Source: RPQJ01 sp963823535 (GTDB taxonomy: Bacteria > Pseudomonadota > Gammaproteobacteria > Steroidobacterales > Steroidobacteraceae). Taken from it: a stretch of DNA of 64,000 nt. Under the pieces are notes generated by a model. That model saw nothing but the letters and a program-made list of their open reading frames with translations. It was not told where the DNA came from and made no database searches. The position numbers were made by a program, and so were the translations under genes. How positions within the stretch are numbered: the first letter of the stretch is position 1; each line of letters starts with the position of its first letter. The stretch covers positions 248,001-312,000 of the forward strand of contig CAWGLZ010000006.1 of NCBI GenBank assembly GCA_963823535.1, in the 5' to 3' direction. Positions 1 through 9,178 of the stretch are shown here, piece by piece.

Positions 1-36
1 AGCCGCGCGCCGCGCGCGGCGTGACACGAACCCGGC

Positions 37-396
37 TCAAGACCGGTTGCGTCGCCGGGCCTCCATCGGGTGCTCGACGCGGCGCAGCTTGTCGAGCAGG
101 TGGGTCAGGCTGAGCCAGGGATGGCGCAGCGTCATCCGCGGACCGGCATAGCGCATGATCACCTTCGCCTGCTCGCGCTGCGCCCGCTTGTAGCAATGGA
201 CGGGGCAGCGCGCACAGGTCGGCTTGTCTTCGCCGTACGGACACTTGCGCAGGCGCTGCTCCGCGTAATCGAGGAACTCCAGGCAGTCGCTGCAGGGACC
301 GTGGGCCCCGGCGCCATGGTTGTCGCGGCAATAGATCTCGACCATGCACTGCATGGTCCTGAACTCGCGCATCAGGCGGGGGGTCTCGAGCGACAT
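37..396 (-). CDS. YgbA-like nitrous oxide-stimulated promoter family protein
   Basis: Small cysteine-rich protein of about 119 residues. It carries a cluster of cysteines in the pattern CPYG-x5-C-x2-CPVHCY, followed by a basic segment ending in RMTLRHPWLSLTHLLDKL. This is the layout of the family named nitrous oxide-stimulated promoter (E. coli YgbA), whose gene is under NO-responsive control; its biochemical role is unknown and the cysteines probably bind metal. The start at 396 is preferred because GGAG lies about 8 bases upstream and the family begins near this point; an upstream ATG at 486 would add 30 arginine/proline-rich residues. It is divergent from rarD, with about 125 bp between the starts. 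Confidence 0.75.
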   Translation of the reverse strand: MSLETPRLMREFRTMQCMVEIYCRDNHGAGAHGPCSDCLEFLDYAEQRLRKCPYGEDKPTCARCPVHCYKRAQREQAKVIMRYAGPRMTLRHPWLSLTHLLDKLRRVEHPMEARRRNRS

Positions 397-521
397 CGCC
401 AGCTCCGGTATCTCCGGTCGCCAGCGTGCCCGAACCGGGCCCCGCGGCGCGCTCGTGGCTTTCCGAAGCCCGGGGATCTGCGACAATGCGCGTCCCCCGC
501 ACGCGCGGTCACGACACGTCC

Positions 522-1436
522 ATGCAGGCCACGATCCCTGCTCGCCCGACCGCCGCCTCCGGACTTGCCGCCGCCATCGGCGCCTTCGTTCTCTGGGGGA
601 TCTTCCCGCTTTACCTGAAACCGCTGTCCGACGTTTCGGCGCTGCAGATCATGGCGCATCGGATCGTCTGGTGCTGCCTGCTGGTATTCGCCTGGCTCGG
701 GCTGCGGGGCGAACTGGCTGCGGTGCGCAACGCGCTCGCCGATCCCGTGACTCGGCGGCGCCTCATGGCCTCGGCCGTGCTCATCAGCATGAACTGGCTG
801 GTCTACGTGTGGGCCGTGACGCACGGCCACACCGTGGAGGCCAGCCTGGGCTACTTCATCAACCCGCTGCTCAACGTCGTGCTCGGCGTGCTGCTGCTGC
901 ACGAACGACTGAGCCGCCCGCAGTGGCTCGCCATCGCGCTGGCCGCGGCTGGCGTCGCCTATCTCACCGTCTTCGCGGGCCGACCGCCGTGGATCGCGCT
1001 GGTGCTCGCCGCGTCCTTCGGCACGTACGGCTTGATACGCAAGGTCGTCAACGTCGAGTCCGTCCCGGGGCTGGCGTCCGAAACGCTGCTGCTCGCGCCG
1101 TTTGCGCTCGGCTTCCTGCTGTGGATCGAGGCACAGGGCAGCGGATCGTTCGGTCACGTCGGTGCCGGGGTGAACGCCCTGCTCGTCGGCAGCGGACTCG
1201 TGACCGCACTGCCGCTTGCACTGTTCGCCTACGGTGCACGGCTGATCCCCTACTCCACCATCGGGGTCGTGCAGTACATCGGCCCGACGCTGCAGCTCCT
1301 GATCGGCGTGCTCGTGTTCCACGAACCGTTCTCGCGCAATCGTGCCGTCGGCTTCGTGATGATCTGGACGGCGCTGGCGATCTACGCGGTGGACGGCATG
1401 TGGCGCAGGCGCCGGGGCGTGCTGTCCGGCGCCTGA
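522..1436 (+). CDS. rarD: RarD-type EamA/DMT superfamily transporter
   Basis: Inner-membrane protein of 304 residues with ten predicted hydrophobic segments in two EamA repeats. The N-terminal stretch GAFVLWGIFPLYLKPL followed by MAHRIVWC, and the later ARLIPYSTIGVVQYIGPTLQ, are the signature regions of RarD (family name: chloramphenicol-sensitive protein). The substrate is not established. In-frame ATGs exist at 426 and 486, but the start at 522 places the first membrane segment where the family has it and avoids overlap with the divergent YgbA-like gene. The next gene downstream is convergent. Confidence 0.88.
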   Translation: MQATIPARPTAASGLAAAIGAFVLWGIFPLYLKPLSDVSALQIMAHRIVWCCLLVFAWLGLRGELAAVRNALADPVTRRRLMASAVLISMNWLVYVWAVTHGHTVEASLGYFINPLLNVVLGVLLLHERLSRPQWLAIALAAAGVAYLTVFAGRPPWIALVLAASFGTYGLIRKVVNVESVPGLASETLLLAPFALGFLLWIEAQGSGSFGHVGAGVNALLVGSGLVTALPLALFAYGARLIPYSTIGVVQYIGPTLQLLIGVLVFHEPFSRNRAVGFVMIWTALAIYAVDGMWRRRRGVLSGA

Positions 1437-1499
1437 ATCATCAAGCGCCGCGAGCGTCCCCTCGCGGCAGGGACCCTCGCGCGCCTCCGGGCTCGACCG

Positions 1500-2474
1500 C
1501 TACTTGCCGTTGCGGTAGGCGCTGAACGCGGCGTCCATGCGCGCGTCCTGGCCGGCCGAGAAGCGATCCATGCAATAGTCGTCGGTGTAGTCCATGAAAT
1601 TGGTGATCGGATCCGCGCCGGCTCCCGTGCACGTGTCGCGACCGATCGGGCAACCATAGGCGGCCGACCGCTCGGCGGCCGTATCCGACACCTGGTCACC
1701 CGACTTCGAGCAACCGCCCTGGAACGTGTGGTAGAGGCCTATCCAGTGTCCGACCTCGTGTGTCGCCGTGTCCCCCAGGTTGTAGGGCGCAGCACTGCCA
1801 CCCGGCAGCGAGCTGTACAACAGGACGACGCCGTCCTTGCTCGGGCTCGACGCATACGACGAGGGGAAGGTCGCCCAGCCGAGCAGACCGCCGCCCGGGT
1901 TCGCGGTATAGATGTTGAGATCGTCGGCCGAACCTTGGCGGAGTGCTGCCTTCGCCTGGGACTCTGCCGTGGATCCGGGAGACATGGCGAACCATGCGTT
2001 GTTCGCCGTAGTGTCCGTGCCTTCGAGCTGGAAGCTCCACCCCGTGCCCGCATAGGCCGCATTCAGAATGTTCATCTGCGCGTTGATGTCGCTCGACGTC
2101 AGACCACCTGTCCTACCATCGCCGGCGGTAATCACATGGAAGTAGACTTTGATTACGCCGCCGGCCACGCCCGCGCTGCCGCCGCCGCCGCCCGGCTTGT
2201 TGCTCCCGCCCGGCTTGCCGTCCGCGCCCGACTGCCTGAGTGCGTGGGCGCGCGCCGCGATGATCGGCCCGAGCTTCTCCTCGACGCTGGCGCGATCGAG
2301 ATCCGACAGCGGCTTCGTGGCACAGCGCGCTCCGCCGTCGACGAACGCCTTCTGGCTGGGCCAGGCCTTGTCGCCGACCCAGAACGGCCGCCCATCGGCG
2401 GTATCCTGCGCAAGCGAAGTTCCCGCCGACAACACCAGCATCGCGCCGAGCGCGGCACAGACCTTGATGGCCAT
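1500..2474 (-). CDS. secreted M43-type (pappalysin-like) zinc metalloprotease
   Basis: 324-residue exported protein. A signal peptide (about residues 1-22, ending in SLAQ) is followed by a proregion with a Gly/Ser/Lys-rich linker (about 83-106) and a metalloprotease domain. The metzincin zinc motif HEVGHWIGLYH is at 239-249 and a Met-turn candidate, NFMDY, at about 292-296. Spacing and flanks match the M43 cytophagalysin/pappalysin family, so it probably cleaves extracellular protein. The start at 2474 is chosen because GGAGGAG lies just upstream and the signal peptide begins there; an in-frame upstream ATG at 2531 would place a charged stretch ahead of it. Confidence 0.85.
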   Translation of the reverse strand: MAIKVCAALGAMLVLSAGTSLAQDTADGRPFWVGDKAWPSQKAFVDGGARCATKPLSDLDRASVEEKLGPIIAARAHALRQSGADGKPGGSNKPGGGGGSAGVAGGVIKVYFHVITAGDGRTGGLTSSDINAQMNILNAAYAGTGWSFQLEGTDTTANNAWFAMSPGSTAESQAKAALRQGSADDLNIYTANPGGGLLGWATFPSSYASSPSKDGVVLLYSSLPGGSAAPYNLGDTATHEVGHWIGLYHTFQGGCSKSGDQVSDTAAERSAAYGCPIGRDTCTGAGADPITNFMDYTDDYCMDRFSAGQDARMDAAFSAYRNGK

Positions 2475-2731
2475 CAGGTTCTCCTCCCTCGCGCTTTCTT
2501 GATGTCGGAATGTTCGGCGCGGTGTACTCACATTACATCGTCGCGATCGTGGATTGCCAGCGTGCGCGCGGAACGCTTCCTTATGTCAAGGCGAGACGAC
2601 GAGACCTGCCCTGGCACGCGAGTCAGTCGCGCGGGTTGCCGCAGCACGATCGATCGTGCCGCGGTTCAAACGGCGCCACGGAGGGGCTACGCTAGCAACC
2701 GCCCGGTCTCCTTTTCACCGTCGGTCCTGCC

Positions 2732-3043
2732 ATGCCTGTCCTGAAGCTCTCCAGCCGCGCCAGCCGATTGCTCGACCACCATCGCTTGCGCGGCCGCTCG
2801 TATCCCACGGCGCGCTACTGGGAGCGCCTGTACCAGATGCTCGAGGAGGAGGCCGAGAAGCGCGGCCGGACGCCGCCGCCGCCACCCTTCACCCATGCGC
2901 TCGATCACGAGCCGACCGAGCAGGACAAGATCGACCGGCTGGCGGAGCAGGTCGTCTGGGCGGACCGCAACACCCTGCTGCACCGGATACAGATGTTCTT
3001 CGATGCAATGCCGCCGTCCGCGTGGAACCGACTCGGGAAGTAG
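2732..3043 (+). CDS. small uncharacterised protein
   Basis: 103-residue hydrophilic protein, not recognised. It has a basic N-terminus, a Tyr/Arg/Glu-rich helix (ARYWERLYQMLEEEAEKRG), a run of prolines, and a C-terminal helix ending MPPSAWNRLGK. No signal peptide or membrane segment is visible. Codon third positions are GC-rich like its neighbours, so it looks coding. It is followed 7 bp later by a small membrane-protein gene on the same strand and may be co-transcribed with it. Confidence 0.5.
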   Translation: MPVLKLSSRASRLLDHHRLRGRSYPTARYWERLYQMLEEEAEKRGRTPPPPPFTHALDHEPTEQDKIDRLAEQVVWADRNTLLHRIQMFFDAMPPSAWNRLGK

Positions 3044-3050
3044 TCGATCC

Positions 3051-3299
3051 GTGCGCATCGCCCGCCCCATCCTGCTGGTGAGCACGCCGATCGGCGTCGT
3101 GTTCGGATTGCGTGAAGCCTGGCGCCTGGCAGGTCCCGGCATGGCGCTATTGATGGCCGCGATGCTGAGCGTCGTCGGCGCCCTGGTGTGGATGACGGTC
3201 CGGGTGATTCGCCGCGAACGCGATGCGGCCGCATCGCCACGGAGCGGATCGCCACCGTCGACCAGTCCCGCGGCCGGCCGCCGCGGCGAGCGCTCCTAG
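3051..3299 (+). CDS. small membrane protein (GTG start)
   Basis: 82-residue product starting at GTG 3051, seven bases after the preceding stop. Residues about 5-25 and 30-52 are hydrophobic, with LLMAAMLSVVGALVWM the clearest membrane span. A charged Arg-rich C-terminal tail (RVIRRERDAAAS) follows. No family recognised. The short spacing suggests translational coupling to the upstream 103-residue gene. Its stop overlaps the convergent EamA-like gene by 4 bp. Confidence 0.45.
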   Translation: MRIARPILLVSTPIGVVFGLREAWRLAGPGMALLMAAMLSVVGALVWMTVRVIRRERDAAASPRSGSPPSTSPAAGRRGERS

Positions 3300-3718
3300 C
3301 GCCGGTTGACCAGCCAGAGCCCGACGAGACACAGGACCAGCCCGGCGGCGCTCGCCGCGGTGAGTTTCTCGCGGAAGAAGGCCACGCCGATCGCGAGCAG
3401 GACGAGCGCTGCCGCCGATTGCGTGACCAGCGCCCCGAGGCTGACCTGGAACCCACTGCGGTAGAGGAACAGGAAGCCGAGATCGAGGCCGACGATGACG
3501 ACGGCGAGCGCGAGCGCGGTCCAGTTGAGCTGCCGCAACTCCTGCCGCCACTCGAAGCCCCCGGGCGTGAAGACCAGGATGACGCCGAACAGCAGCGTCA
3601 CCAGCGAGTACGTGACCAGCAGCGAGAGCAGCGGATTCACGCCGGCCGGCGTCACCTTCAGCACCAGGTGATAGCCGACCGTGCAGAGGATCGCGAGCGA
3701 CAACCAGGCGAGCTGCAT
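3296..3718 (-). CDS. EamA-like small multidrug/metabolite transporter
   Basis: 140-residue protein, almost entirely membrane-embedded, with four to five hydrophobic segments. It is one EamA-type repeat (half of a normal DMT protein), with the typical GVAFFREKLTAASAAGLVLCLVGLWLV ending split across the last two helices. Proteins of this size work as dimers in the SMR/EamA-like group; the substrate is unknown. It follows the POT transporter on the same strand with a 1 bp gap, so the two are probably one operon. Confidence 0.7.
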   Translation of the reverse strand: MQLAWLSLAILCTVGYHLVLKVTPAGVNPLLSLLVTYSLVTLLFGVILVFTPGGFEWRQELRQLNWTALALAVVIVGLDLGFLFLYRSGFQVSLGALVTQSAAALVLLAIGVAFFREKLTAASAAGLVLCLVGLWLVNRR

Positions 3719-3719
3719 C

Positions 3720-5198
3720 CTACTTCACCCCGTGCATGAGCCGGTTGATGAACGGCGCGAACAGCAGGAACGCCGCGCCCAGCACGAACCCGCCGATCGC
3801 GATCTGCGTATAGGTGGCGGCGTACTGCTCGATACCGCCGACGCCACCACCGCCCGAAGCGACCGCGGCAATCACGCCGGCCGCGTAGTTCCCGATCGCC
3901 GTGCACATGAACCACGCGCCCATCGCGAGGCCCGTGTCCTTCGGCGCCGCAAGCTTGCTGACCATCGACAGGCCGATCGGCGAGAGGCACAGCTCTCCCA
4001 TGGTGTTCAGCAGGTACGTCAGCGCGAGGATGCCCCAGGCCACCTTGTCCCCCGGATCACCGAGCGCCTGGATGCTGGCCACCAGCACGCTGAACCCGAC
4101 TGCGACGAAGAGCAGGGCCAGCGCGAACTTGCGCGGAATCGACGGATTGCGGCCGGCGCGTTCGAGCCACGGCCAGGCCCAGGCGAAGACGGGTGCCAGC
4201 AACAGGATGAAGACCGGATTCGCCGACTGGAACGCGGTGAAGTCGAAGGGTGCGTCGACGTGGTCGCGGGCGAAGAAATTGAGCGAGGAGCCCGCCTGCT
4301 CGAACATGCCCCAGAACAGGATCTTGGCGAGGAACAGCAGCAGCATCGCCACGTAGCGGTGCAGCTGCACGCGGTCGCCGCTGCGGATCCCGCTGGTGAC
4401 GAAATAGGCCGCGAGCACCACGAACAGTCCCAGCAGGAGATAGCCGACCAGTGCAGCACGGCTCAGCAGCAGGAACACCAGCGGCACGGCGGCCAGGCAG
4501 CCGACGAAGACCACGCCGACCCGGCGCATCGACTGTGCGGGAGCCGGCGGCGCGCCGATGTGACCGATCCAGGCGGCACGCCACTGGAAGACGACGAGAC
4601 CGACGATCATTCCCAGACCCGCCGCGAAGAATCCCCACTGATAGCCGAAGCGGGCCCCGATCAGCGTGCCGCAGACCAGGGGCGCGAGCGCGCCGCCCGC
4701 ATTGATGCCCATGTAGAAGATCGTGAATCCGGAATCACGGCGCACGTCCCCCGGCGCGTAGAGCTGGCCGACCATGGCGGAGATGTTCGGCTTGAAGAGC
4801 CCGTTGCCGACGACGATCACGGCGAGGCCGACGAGAAACCAGGTCAGATCGGGCACGAGCAGCAGGAACAGGCCTGCCGCCATCAGCGCGCCGCCGAGCA
4901 GGATCGAATGCCGATAGCCGAGGTAGCGGTCCGCGACGAAGCCGCCGAACAGCCCGGTCGCGTAGATGAGCGCCGTGTAGGCGCCGTAGGTGAGGCTCGC
5001 CCGCGCCCGCGCCTCGCCTTCCGGGAGCATCGAGAAGAACGCGGTCGCCACGTAGATCGCGAGCAGCGCCCGCATGCCGTAGTAAGCGAAGCGCTCCCAG
5101 AATTCGGCCCCGAACAGCATCCAAAGCCCGCGTGGATGACCGATGAACTCGCCGGGCGGCGGCGGAGCGAACGACGGCGGAATGTGCGGGGTGGACAT
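3720..5198 (-). CDS. POT/PTR2-family proton-coupled peptide transporter
   Basis: 492-residue MFS protein with 12-14 hydrophobic segments. It has the E-x2-ER-F-x-YYG signature in the first helix (EFWERFAYYGMRALL) and the PTR2 signature FTIFYMGINAGGALAP in helix 5. These proton-binding and peptide-binding motifs define bacterial di/tripeptide symporters (DtpA-like). It probably imports short peptides across the inner membrane. It is the first gene of a likely two-gene unit with the small EamA-like protein and is divergent from the PQQ dehydrogenase at 5371. Confidence 0.88.
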   Translation of the reverse strand: MSTPHIPPSFAPPPPGEFIGHPRGLWMLFGAEFWERFAYYGMRALLAIYVATAFFSMLPEGEARARASLTYGAYTALIYATGLFGGFVADRYLGYRHSILLGGALMAAGLFLLLVPDLTWFLVGLAVIVVGNGLFKPNISAMVGQLYAPGDVRRDSGFTIFYMGINAGGALAPLVCGTLIGARFGYQWGFFAAGLGMIVGLVVFQWRAAWIGHIGAPPAPAQSMRRVGVVFVGCLAAVPLVFLLLSRAALVGYLLLGLFVVLAAYFVTSGIRSGDRVQLHRYVAMLLLFLAKILFWGMFEQAGSSLNFFARDHVDAPFDFTAFQSANPVFILLLAPVFAWAWPWLERAGRNPSIPRKFALALLFVAVGFSVLVASIQALGDPGDKVAWGILALTYLLNTMGELCLSPIGLSMVSKLAAPKDTGLAMGAWFMCTAIGNYAAGVIAAVASGGGGVGGIEQYAATYTQIAIGGFVLGAAFLLFAPFINRLMHGVK

Positions 5199-5370
5199 GG
5201 TGGCGGCGCCGAGTCTGAGTGGCCGTCCCGGGGCGGGTCAATCGCCGGCGCTTGGAATTCGAGCGCCGGGCTGCCTAAAGTGGCGGCATTGCTTCAGGAA
5301 TCCTGCTGTCGATGGGCGCGGCCCATGGCTGCGACGGCGATTGGCGCCTCTGGCGCGAGGAACGAACATC

Positions 5371-7287
5371 ATGCAACCAGGACACCTGACACGCAGCAGC
5401 GTGCCGACCAGCCGCCGGGCCGGCACCTGGCTCGCGGGCGCGCTGATGGCGTGGCCGGCCGTGATGCACGGCAGCGCCGCGGCACCCGACGACATGGCGG
5501 CACTCTACAAGACGACCTGCGCCATCTGTCACGAAGTGCCGGAGACCAAGGCGCCACCCACCGAGACGCTGCGACGGTTGCCCGCCGCGCAGATCCTGAT
5601 GGCCATGGAACTCGGCAAGATGCAGCCGCAGGCAGCCGCCCTCAAGCCCGAGCAGCGGATCGCCCTCTCGAAGTGGATCGCCGCGGACGAGGACGCGAAG
5701 CGCGATGCATGGATCGCCGCGAATGCCTGTTCCCACGCGACGCCGGTGCCAGCGAGCGGCCGGGAGAACTGGGGCCTCGGCCGCAACAACGCGCGCGCGG
5801 CCACCGGCGTCACCATCAGCCCCGACGACGTGGGACGGCTCGAACTGCAGTGGTCGATCGCCCTGCCCGCGGTCACGACCATGAGGTCGCAGCCGGTCAT
5901 CGCGGGCGACACCGTGTTCCTGGGCAGCAAGGGCACGCACCTGCTGGCGCTCGATCGTCGCAGCGGCTGCGTCCGCTGGACCTTTGCGGCCGAGGCGCCG
6001 ATCCACTCTGCACTGACGCTCGACGCGACCCCGGACAAAGTTGCGACGATATTCTTCGCGGACGAGATGGCCATGGTGTACGCGGTCGACGCGACCACCG
6101 GCAGACTGCGCTGGCGCGAACGCGTGAAGTGGTTCCCGACGTCGATCGTCAGCGGTCCCATCACCTACCATGACGGCCGGCTGTACGTGCCGATCTCGTC
6201 CTTCGAGGTGGCTGCGGCCGGGCTGCCAACGCACGAGTGCTGTCGCTCACACGGCGGCATTGCCGCGCTCGATGCAAGCACCGGCGCAGCCGCGTGGCGC
6301 TTCGACACCACGCCGCATGCATCCAGGACGGTGGTCAACCGCGACGGCGTGCAGATGTGGGGCCCGAGCGGCGCCGTGGTCTGGAACGCCCCGACCATCG
6401 ATACAAAGCGTGGCGCCCTCTACTTCGGCACTGGCCAGAACTCGTCGTCACCGGCCACCGGCACGAGCGACGCCATCTTCGCGCTCGACCTCGAGACCGG
6501 CGAGCAGCGCTGGGTGTTCCAGGCGCTCGCGAACGACGCGTGGAACGCGGCCTGCCTCGGCGGCGGGGCCAACTGCCCGGCGGAGAACGGACCGGATTTC
6601 GATTTCGGGGCGGCGGTGGTACTGGTCGAGCGCCGGGAAGGCGACCTGCTGCTCGCGGGACAGAAGTCCGGCGAGGTCTTCGCGCTCGACCCCGACCGCA
6701 ACGGTGCAGTCGTCTGGCGCAACCGCGTGGGCTCGGGCAGTTCGAACGGGGGCGTGCACCACGGCCTGGCCACCGACGGCCAGCGCCTGTTCGTACCCAT
6801 CAACGACCCCGAGCGGAAGATTTCCGGCTACGTGCCGAAACCGGGCGTGTACGCGCTGGACGTCGGCGACGGCAAGGTGCTCTGGTCACATCCGGTGGAG
6901 CGCGGTTGCCGCTTCGACCCCGCTGACGCTCCGCTCGTGGGCCTGGCGGAAATGGCCAAGGGCAGGACCGGCCGGTCGCCCTGGCCCGAGTGCAGCTACT
7001 ACTACGGGCACTCCGCCGCGCCCGTCGTCGCCAACGGCGTCGTCTATGCAGGTGCACTCGACGGCAAGCTGCGTATGTTCGCGGCGCAGGACGGAAAGCT
7101 GCTGCGGGTCATCGAGACGAACCGGCCGTGGACGGGCAGCAACGGCGTCGACGGCCACGGCGGCGCCATCGACGTGGGTGGCGCGCTGGTGGACGGCGAC
7201 CAGTTGTTCGTCTTGTCCGGCTACGGCATGTTCGGCCAGATGCCCGGCAACGTGCTCCTGGTCTACGGACTCGAGCCTCCTCGTTGA
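5371..7287 (+). CDS. exported haem-c/PQQ beta-propeller dehydrogenase (polyvinyl-alcohol dehydrogenase type)
   Basis: 638 residues. An N-terminal signal segment (about 18-38) is followed by a cytochrome c site, CAICH, at 50-54, and then an eight-bladed PQQ-type propeller from about residue 125 onward. The repeats carry alternating W-x-F/tryptophan docking motifs such as VRWTF, LRWRE, QRWVF and VLWSH. This order (haem c first, propeller second) is that of the PQQ-binding polyvinyl alcohol dehydrogenases, so it should oxidise an alcohol or polyol in the periplasm and pass electrons to its own haem. The substrate cannot be told. The start at ATG 5371 fits the signal peptide; an open frame extends upstream without a signal sequence. 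Confidence 0.8.
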   Translation: MQPGHLTRSSVPTSRRAGTWLAGALMAWPAVMHGSAAAPDDMAALYKTTCAICHEVPETKAPPTETLRRLPAAQILMAMELGKMQPQAAALKPEQRIALSKWIAADEDAKRDAWIAANACSHATPVPASGRENWGLGRNNARAATGVTISPDDVGRLELQWSIALPAVTTMRSQPVIAGDTVFLGSKGTHLLALDRRSGCVRWTFAAEAPIHSALTLDATPDKVATIFFADEMAMVYAVDATTGRLRWRERVKWFPTSIVSGPITYHDGRLYVPISSFEVAAAGLPTHECCRSHGGIAALDASTGAAAWRFDTTPHASRTVVNRDGVQMWGPSGAVVWNAPTIDTKRGALYFGTGQNSSSPATGTSDAIFALDLETGEQRWVFQALANDAWNAACLGGGANCPAENGPDFDFGAAVVLVERREGDLLLAGQKSGEVFALDPDRNGAVVWRNRVGSGSSNGGVHHGLATDGQRLFVPINDPERKISGYVPKPGVYALDVGDGKVLWSHPVERGCRFDPADAPLVGLAEMAKGRTGRSPWPECSYYYGHSAAPVVANGVVYAGALDGKLRMFAAQDGKLLRVIETNRPWTGSNGVDGHGGAIDVGGALVDGDQLFVLSGYGMFGQMPGNVLLVYGLEPPR

Positions 7288-7302
7288 TCCGGCGGCGCAC
7301 AC

Positions 7303-9090
7303 TCACGGTCGTTGCACGCGGATGAGCGTCGACTGCCCGTCCTCCACGTGCCAGCCCGGGAAATGCGCGATCGCCGTGTACGCGGTACCGTCCGGCTCGA
7401 ACTCGACGTCGCGCGTGAACGTCACCCGGCGCGGCATCGGGATCTGCTGCCATGACTCGCCTGAAATATCGAACGTGTAGAGCGAGTCGCTCTGGTTGCC
7501 GTTGACCCACACCACGCCGCGCGGACGGTCGACATTGAGCGCATAGGGCGTGTCGCCGCCTTTCGGCTCGAGCGGCAGGTCGAAGCGCGTGAACTGCGCC
7601 GTGGACGGATCGAAGCGCACGATGGCCGACTCCGGGAACGCCGTGATCCAGAGCTTGCCCGCGTCGTCGGTGCGCAGCCGTCGCGGCCCCTTGAACTGCG
7701 TCGCGATCATGGTGATCTCGCCGGTGTCGGGGTCGATCGAGCCGATCTCGTCGGTGTGCAGGCGCGCGAACCACACCTTGCCGTCGGGCGTGATGTCGAT
7801 CCCGTAGGGCAGTGGCGTCCCGGTGGTCTGACGGTCCACCGGCAGCCAGTTGGCGAGCGGCACGCCCCAGCTCATCAGCTTGAAGACGAAACCGATGAAC
7901 CGGACGTTGAGCCATTCGCGGAAGCCGCGCGTCGGCAGGTCGTAGACGGTGAATCGCTGCGTCGCGCGGTCGAACATGGCGACCTGGTTCGACAGTGCCA
8001 GCGTGAACCACACGCGATCCTTCTGGTCCACGCGGATCGTATGCGGATAGAAGCCCTGCTCCATGTCGTGCAGCGTGAAGGCCTTGGTCTCGGGATCGAA
8101 CTCGACCAGGCGGCGCTGTGCCGACGGCGTGATGAAGATGTGCCCGTCCACGCGCGACTCCGCGAGCGAGTGTGCGTTCGACGTGCTGTCGTGCCTCGGG
8201 AAATCCTTGAGCCGCGCGGCCAGCAGGCCACCGTTCTCCTCCCCCTCGCGGTGCGGGATCTTGTAGACCGTGACCTCGTTGCTGCGCGGATCGACCTCGT
8301 AGAGTCGGTCCTGGATGTTGTCGGCGACGTACACGAGTCCGTTGGCGGCGACCAGCATGTCGTGCACCTGGCTGAAGATGTCACCGAGCGGCCACTCGGT
8401 GATCATCACCCCGCTGAGCGCCGGATCCCACGGCAGCGGTTCCGGCACGAGCCCGGGATTCTCGCGCAGCTTGCGGTAGCCGGCGGACAGACGCTCGGGC
8501 ATCGTCTTCTGGTCCTGGCTCGACAGCCGCGAGCCATAGCGCATCATGCGCGAGATGATCGTGCTCCACTCCTCGGGAGTGCGCTCGATGCGGATGAAGG
8601 CGTTGCCCTGCTGGTGGCAGAACGTGCACTGCGTCTGGAAGTGCAGCCGGGTGTCGCGGTCGCCGAGATCGAGCGCACCGAGCCACGAACTGGCGGGCCG
8701 GGCTTCGGCGAGTTTCACCGGATCGGTCTCGGGCTCGAGCGTCACGGCGAGTTCGCGCTGATCGAGCGGCGGCTTGACGGCCAGGTCCCGGTAGCCAGGC
8801 TTGCGCACCAGGTATTCCATCGGCGCGTCGCGGTCGGAGAACCCGACGACGCCCGCGGCGTCGCTGAAGCCCGTGATCTCCGGCGCGACGACGCGCGTCA
8901 CACCGGGCGCCGGATAGCCTTCGTCGGAGGTATCCAGGTTCGGGCCATCCGCCGGGCGCTCGCGCACCATCGCCGTGGCCAGGGGCGCTCCGTCGGGACC
9001 CGTCACGGTGATCGTCGTCGCGAACGCCGGTGCGCAGAGTGCGAGCAGCAGCGCGGCCGCCGGATCGAGGGTGGGTCTCTTGCGGCTCAT
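7303..9090 (-). CDS. periplasmic haem-c and Vgb-like (streptogramin-lyase fold) beta-propeller protein
   Basis: 595 residues with a signal peptide (cleavage after about residue 24, CAPAFA). An Ig-like/carboxypeptidase-regulatory stretch (about 25-120) is followed by a c-type haem site, CTFCH, at 155-159, then a seven-bladed propeller of the virginiamycin B lyase family. Repeats such as NEVTVYKIP, GKVWFARLHTDEIGSIDPDTG and QFTRFDLP are typical. Such haem-bearing forms are unlikely to be antibiotic lyases and may be electron-transfer or sensing proteins. It is convergent with the PQQ dehydrogenase (16 bp gap) and lies downstream of the second quinoprotein on the same strand. Confidence 0.75.
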   Translation of the reverse strand: MSRKRPTLDPAAALLLALCAPAFATTITVTGPDGAPLATAMVRERPADGPNLDTSDEGYPAPGVTRVVAPEITGFSDAAGVVGFSDRDAPMEYLVRKPGYRDLAVKPPLDQRELAVTLEPETDPVKLAEARPASSWLGALDLGDRDTRLHFQTQCTFCHQQGNAFIRIERTPEEWSTIISRMMRYGSRLSSQDQKTMPERLSAGYRKLRENPGLVPEPLPWDPALSGVMITEWPLGDIFSQVHDMLVAANGLVYVADNIQDRLYEVDPRSNEVTVYKIPHREGEENGGLLAARLKDFPRHDSTSNAHSLAESRVDGHIFITPSAQRRLVEFDPETKAFTLHDMEQGFYPHTIRVDQKDRVWFTLALSNQVAMFDRATQRFTVYDLPTRGFREWLNVRFIGFVFKLMSWGVPLANWLPVDRQTTGTPLPYGIDITPDGKVWFARLHTDEIGSIDPDTGEITMIATQFKGPRRLRTDDAGKLWITAFPESAIVRFDPSTAQFTRFDLPLEPKGGDTPYALNVDRPRGVVWVNGNQSDSLYTFDISGESWQQIPMPRRVTFTRDVEFEPDGTAYTAIAHFPGWHVEDGQSTLIRVQRP

Positions 9091-9131
9091 CTCAACTCCC
9101 CATGTTCCAGAACGGCGACGCTACCTTTTTT

Positions 9132-9150
9132 CGTCTCCCGTTGGGAGACG
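9132..9150. repeat. 8-bp-stem hairpin and short direct repeat between two redox genes
   Basis: The sequence CGTCTCCC-GTT-GGGAGACG forms a perfect 8 bp stem. It sits in the 88 bp gap between the quinoprotein (stop at 9179) and the Vgb-like gene (start 9090). Read on the minus strand, GGAGACGAAAAA occurs twice about 36 bases apart. The A-run follows the hairpin on the coding strand, so it is not a classical terminator. Confidence 0.35.
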
Positions 9151-9178
9151 CGCCGCGTGCCCTTTTTCGTCTCCTGCC

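Noticed and set aside
3681..6173. 830-codon open frame on the plus strand
   Set aside because: It lies opposite the POT and EamA-like genes, is full of Arg, His, Gln and Asp, and continues across the real promoter region. It is an antisense shadow of GC-rich coding DNA.
7303..9090. Streptogramin resistance gene (vgb)
   Set aside because: The propeller resembles Vgb, but the protein is exported, carries a c-type haem site and is twice the length of true lyases.
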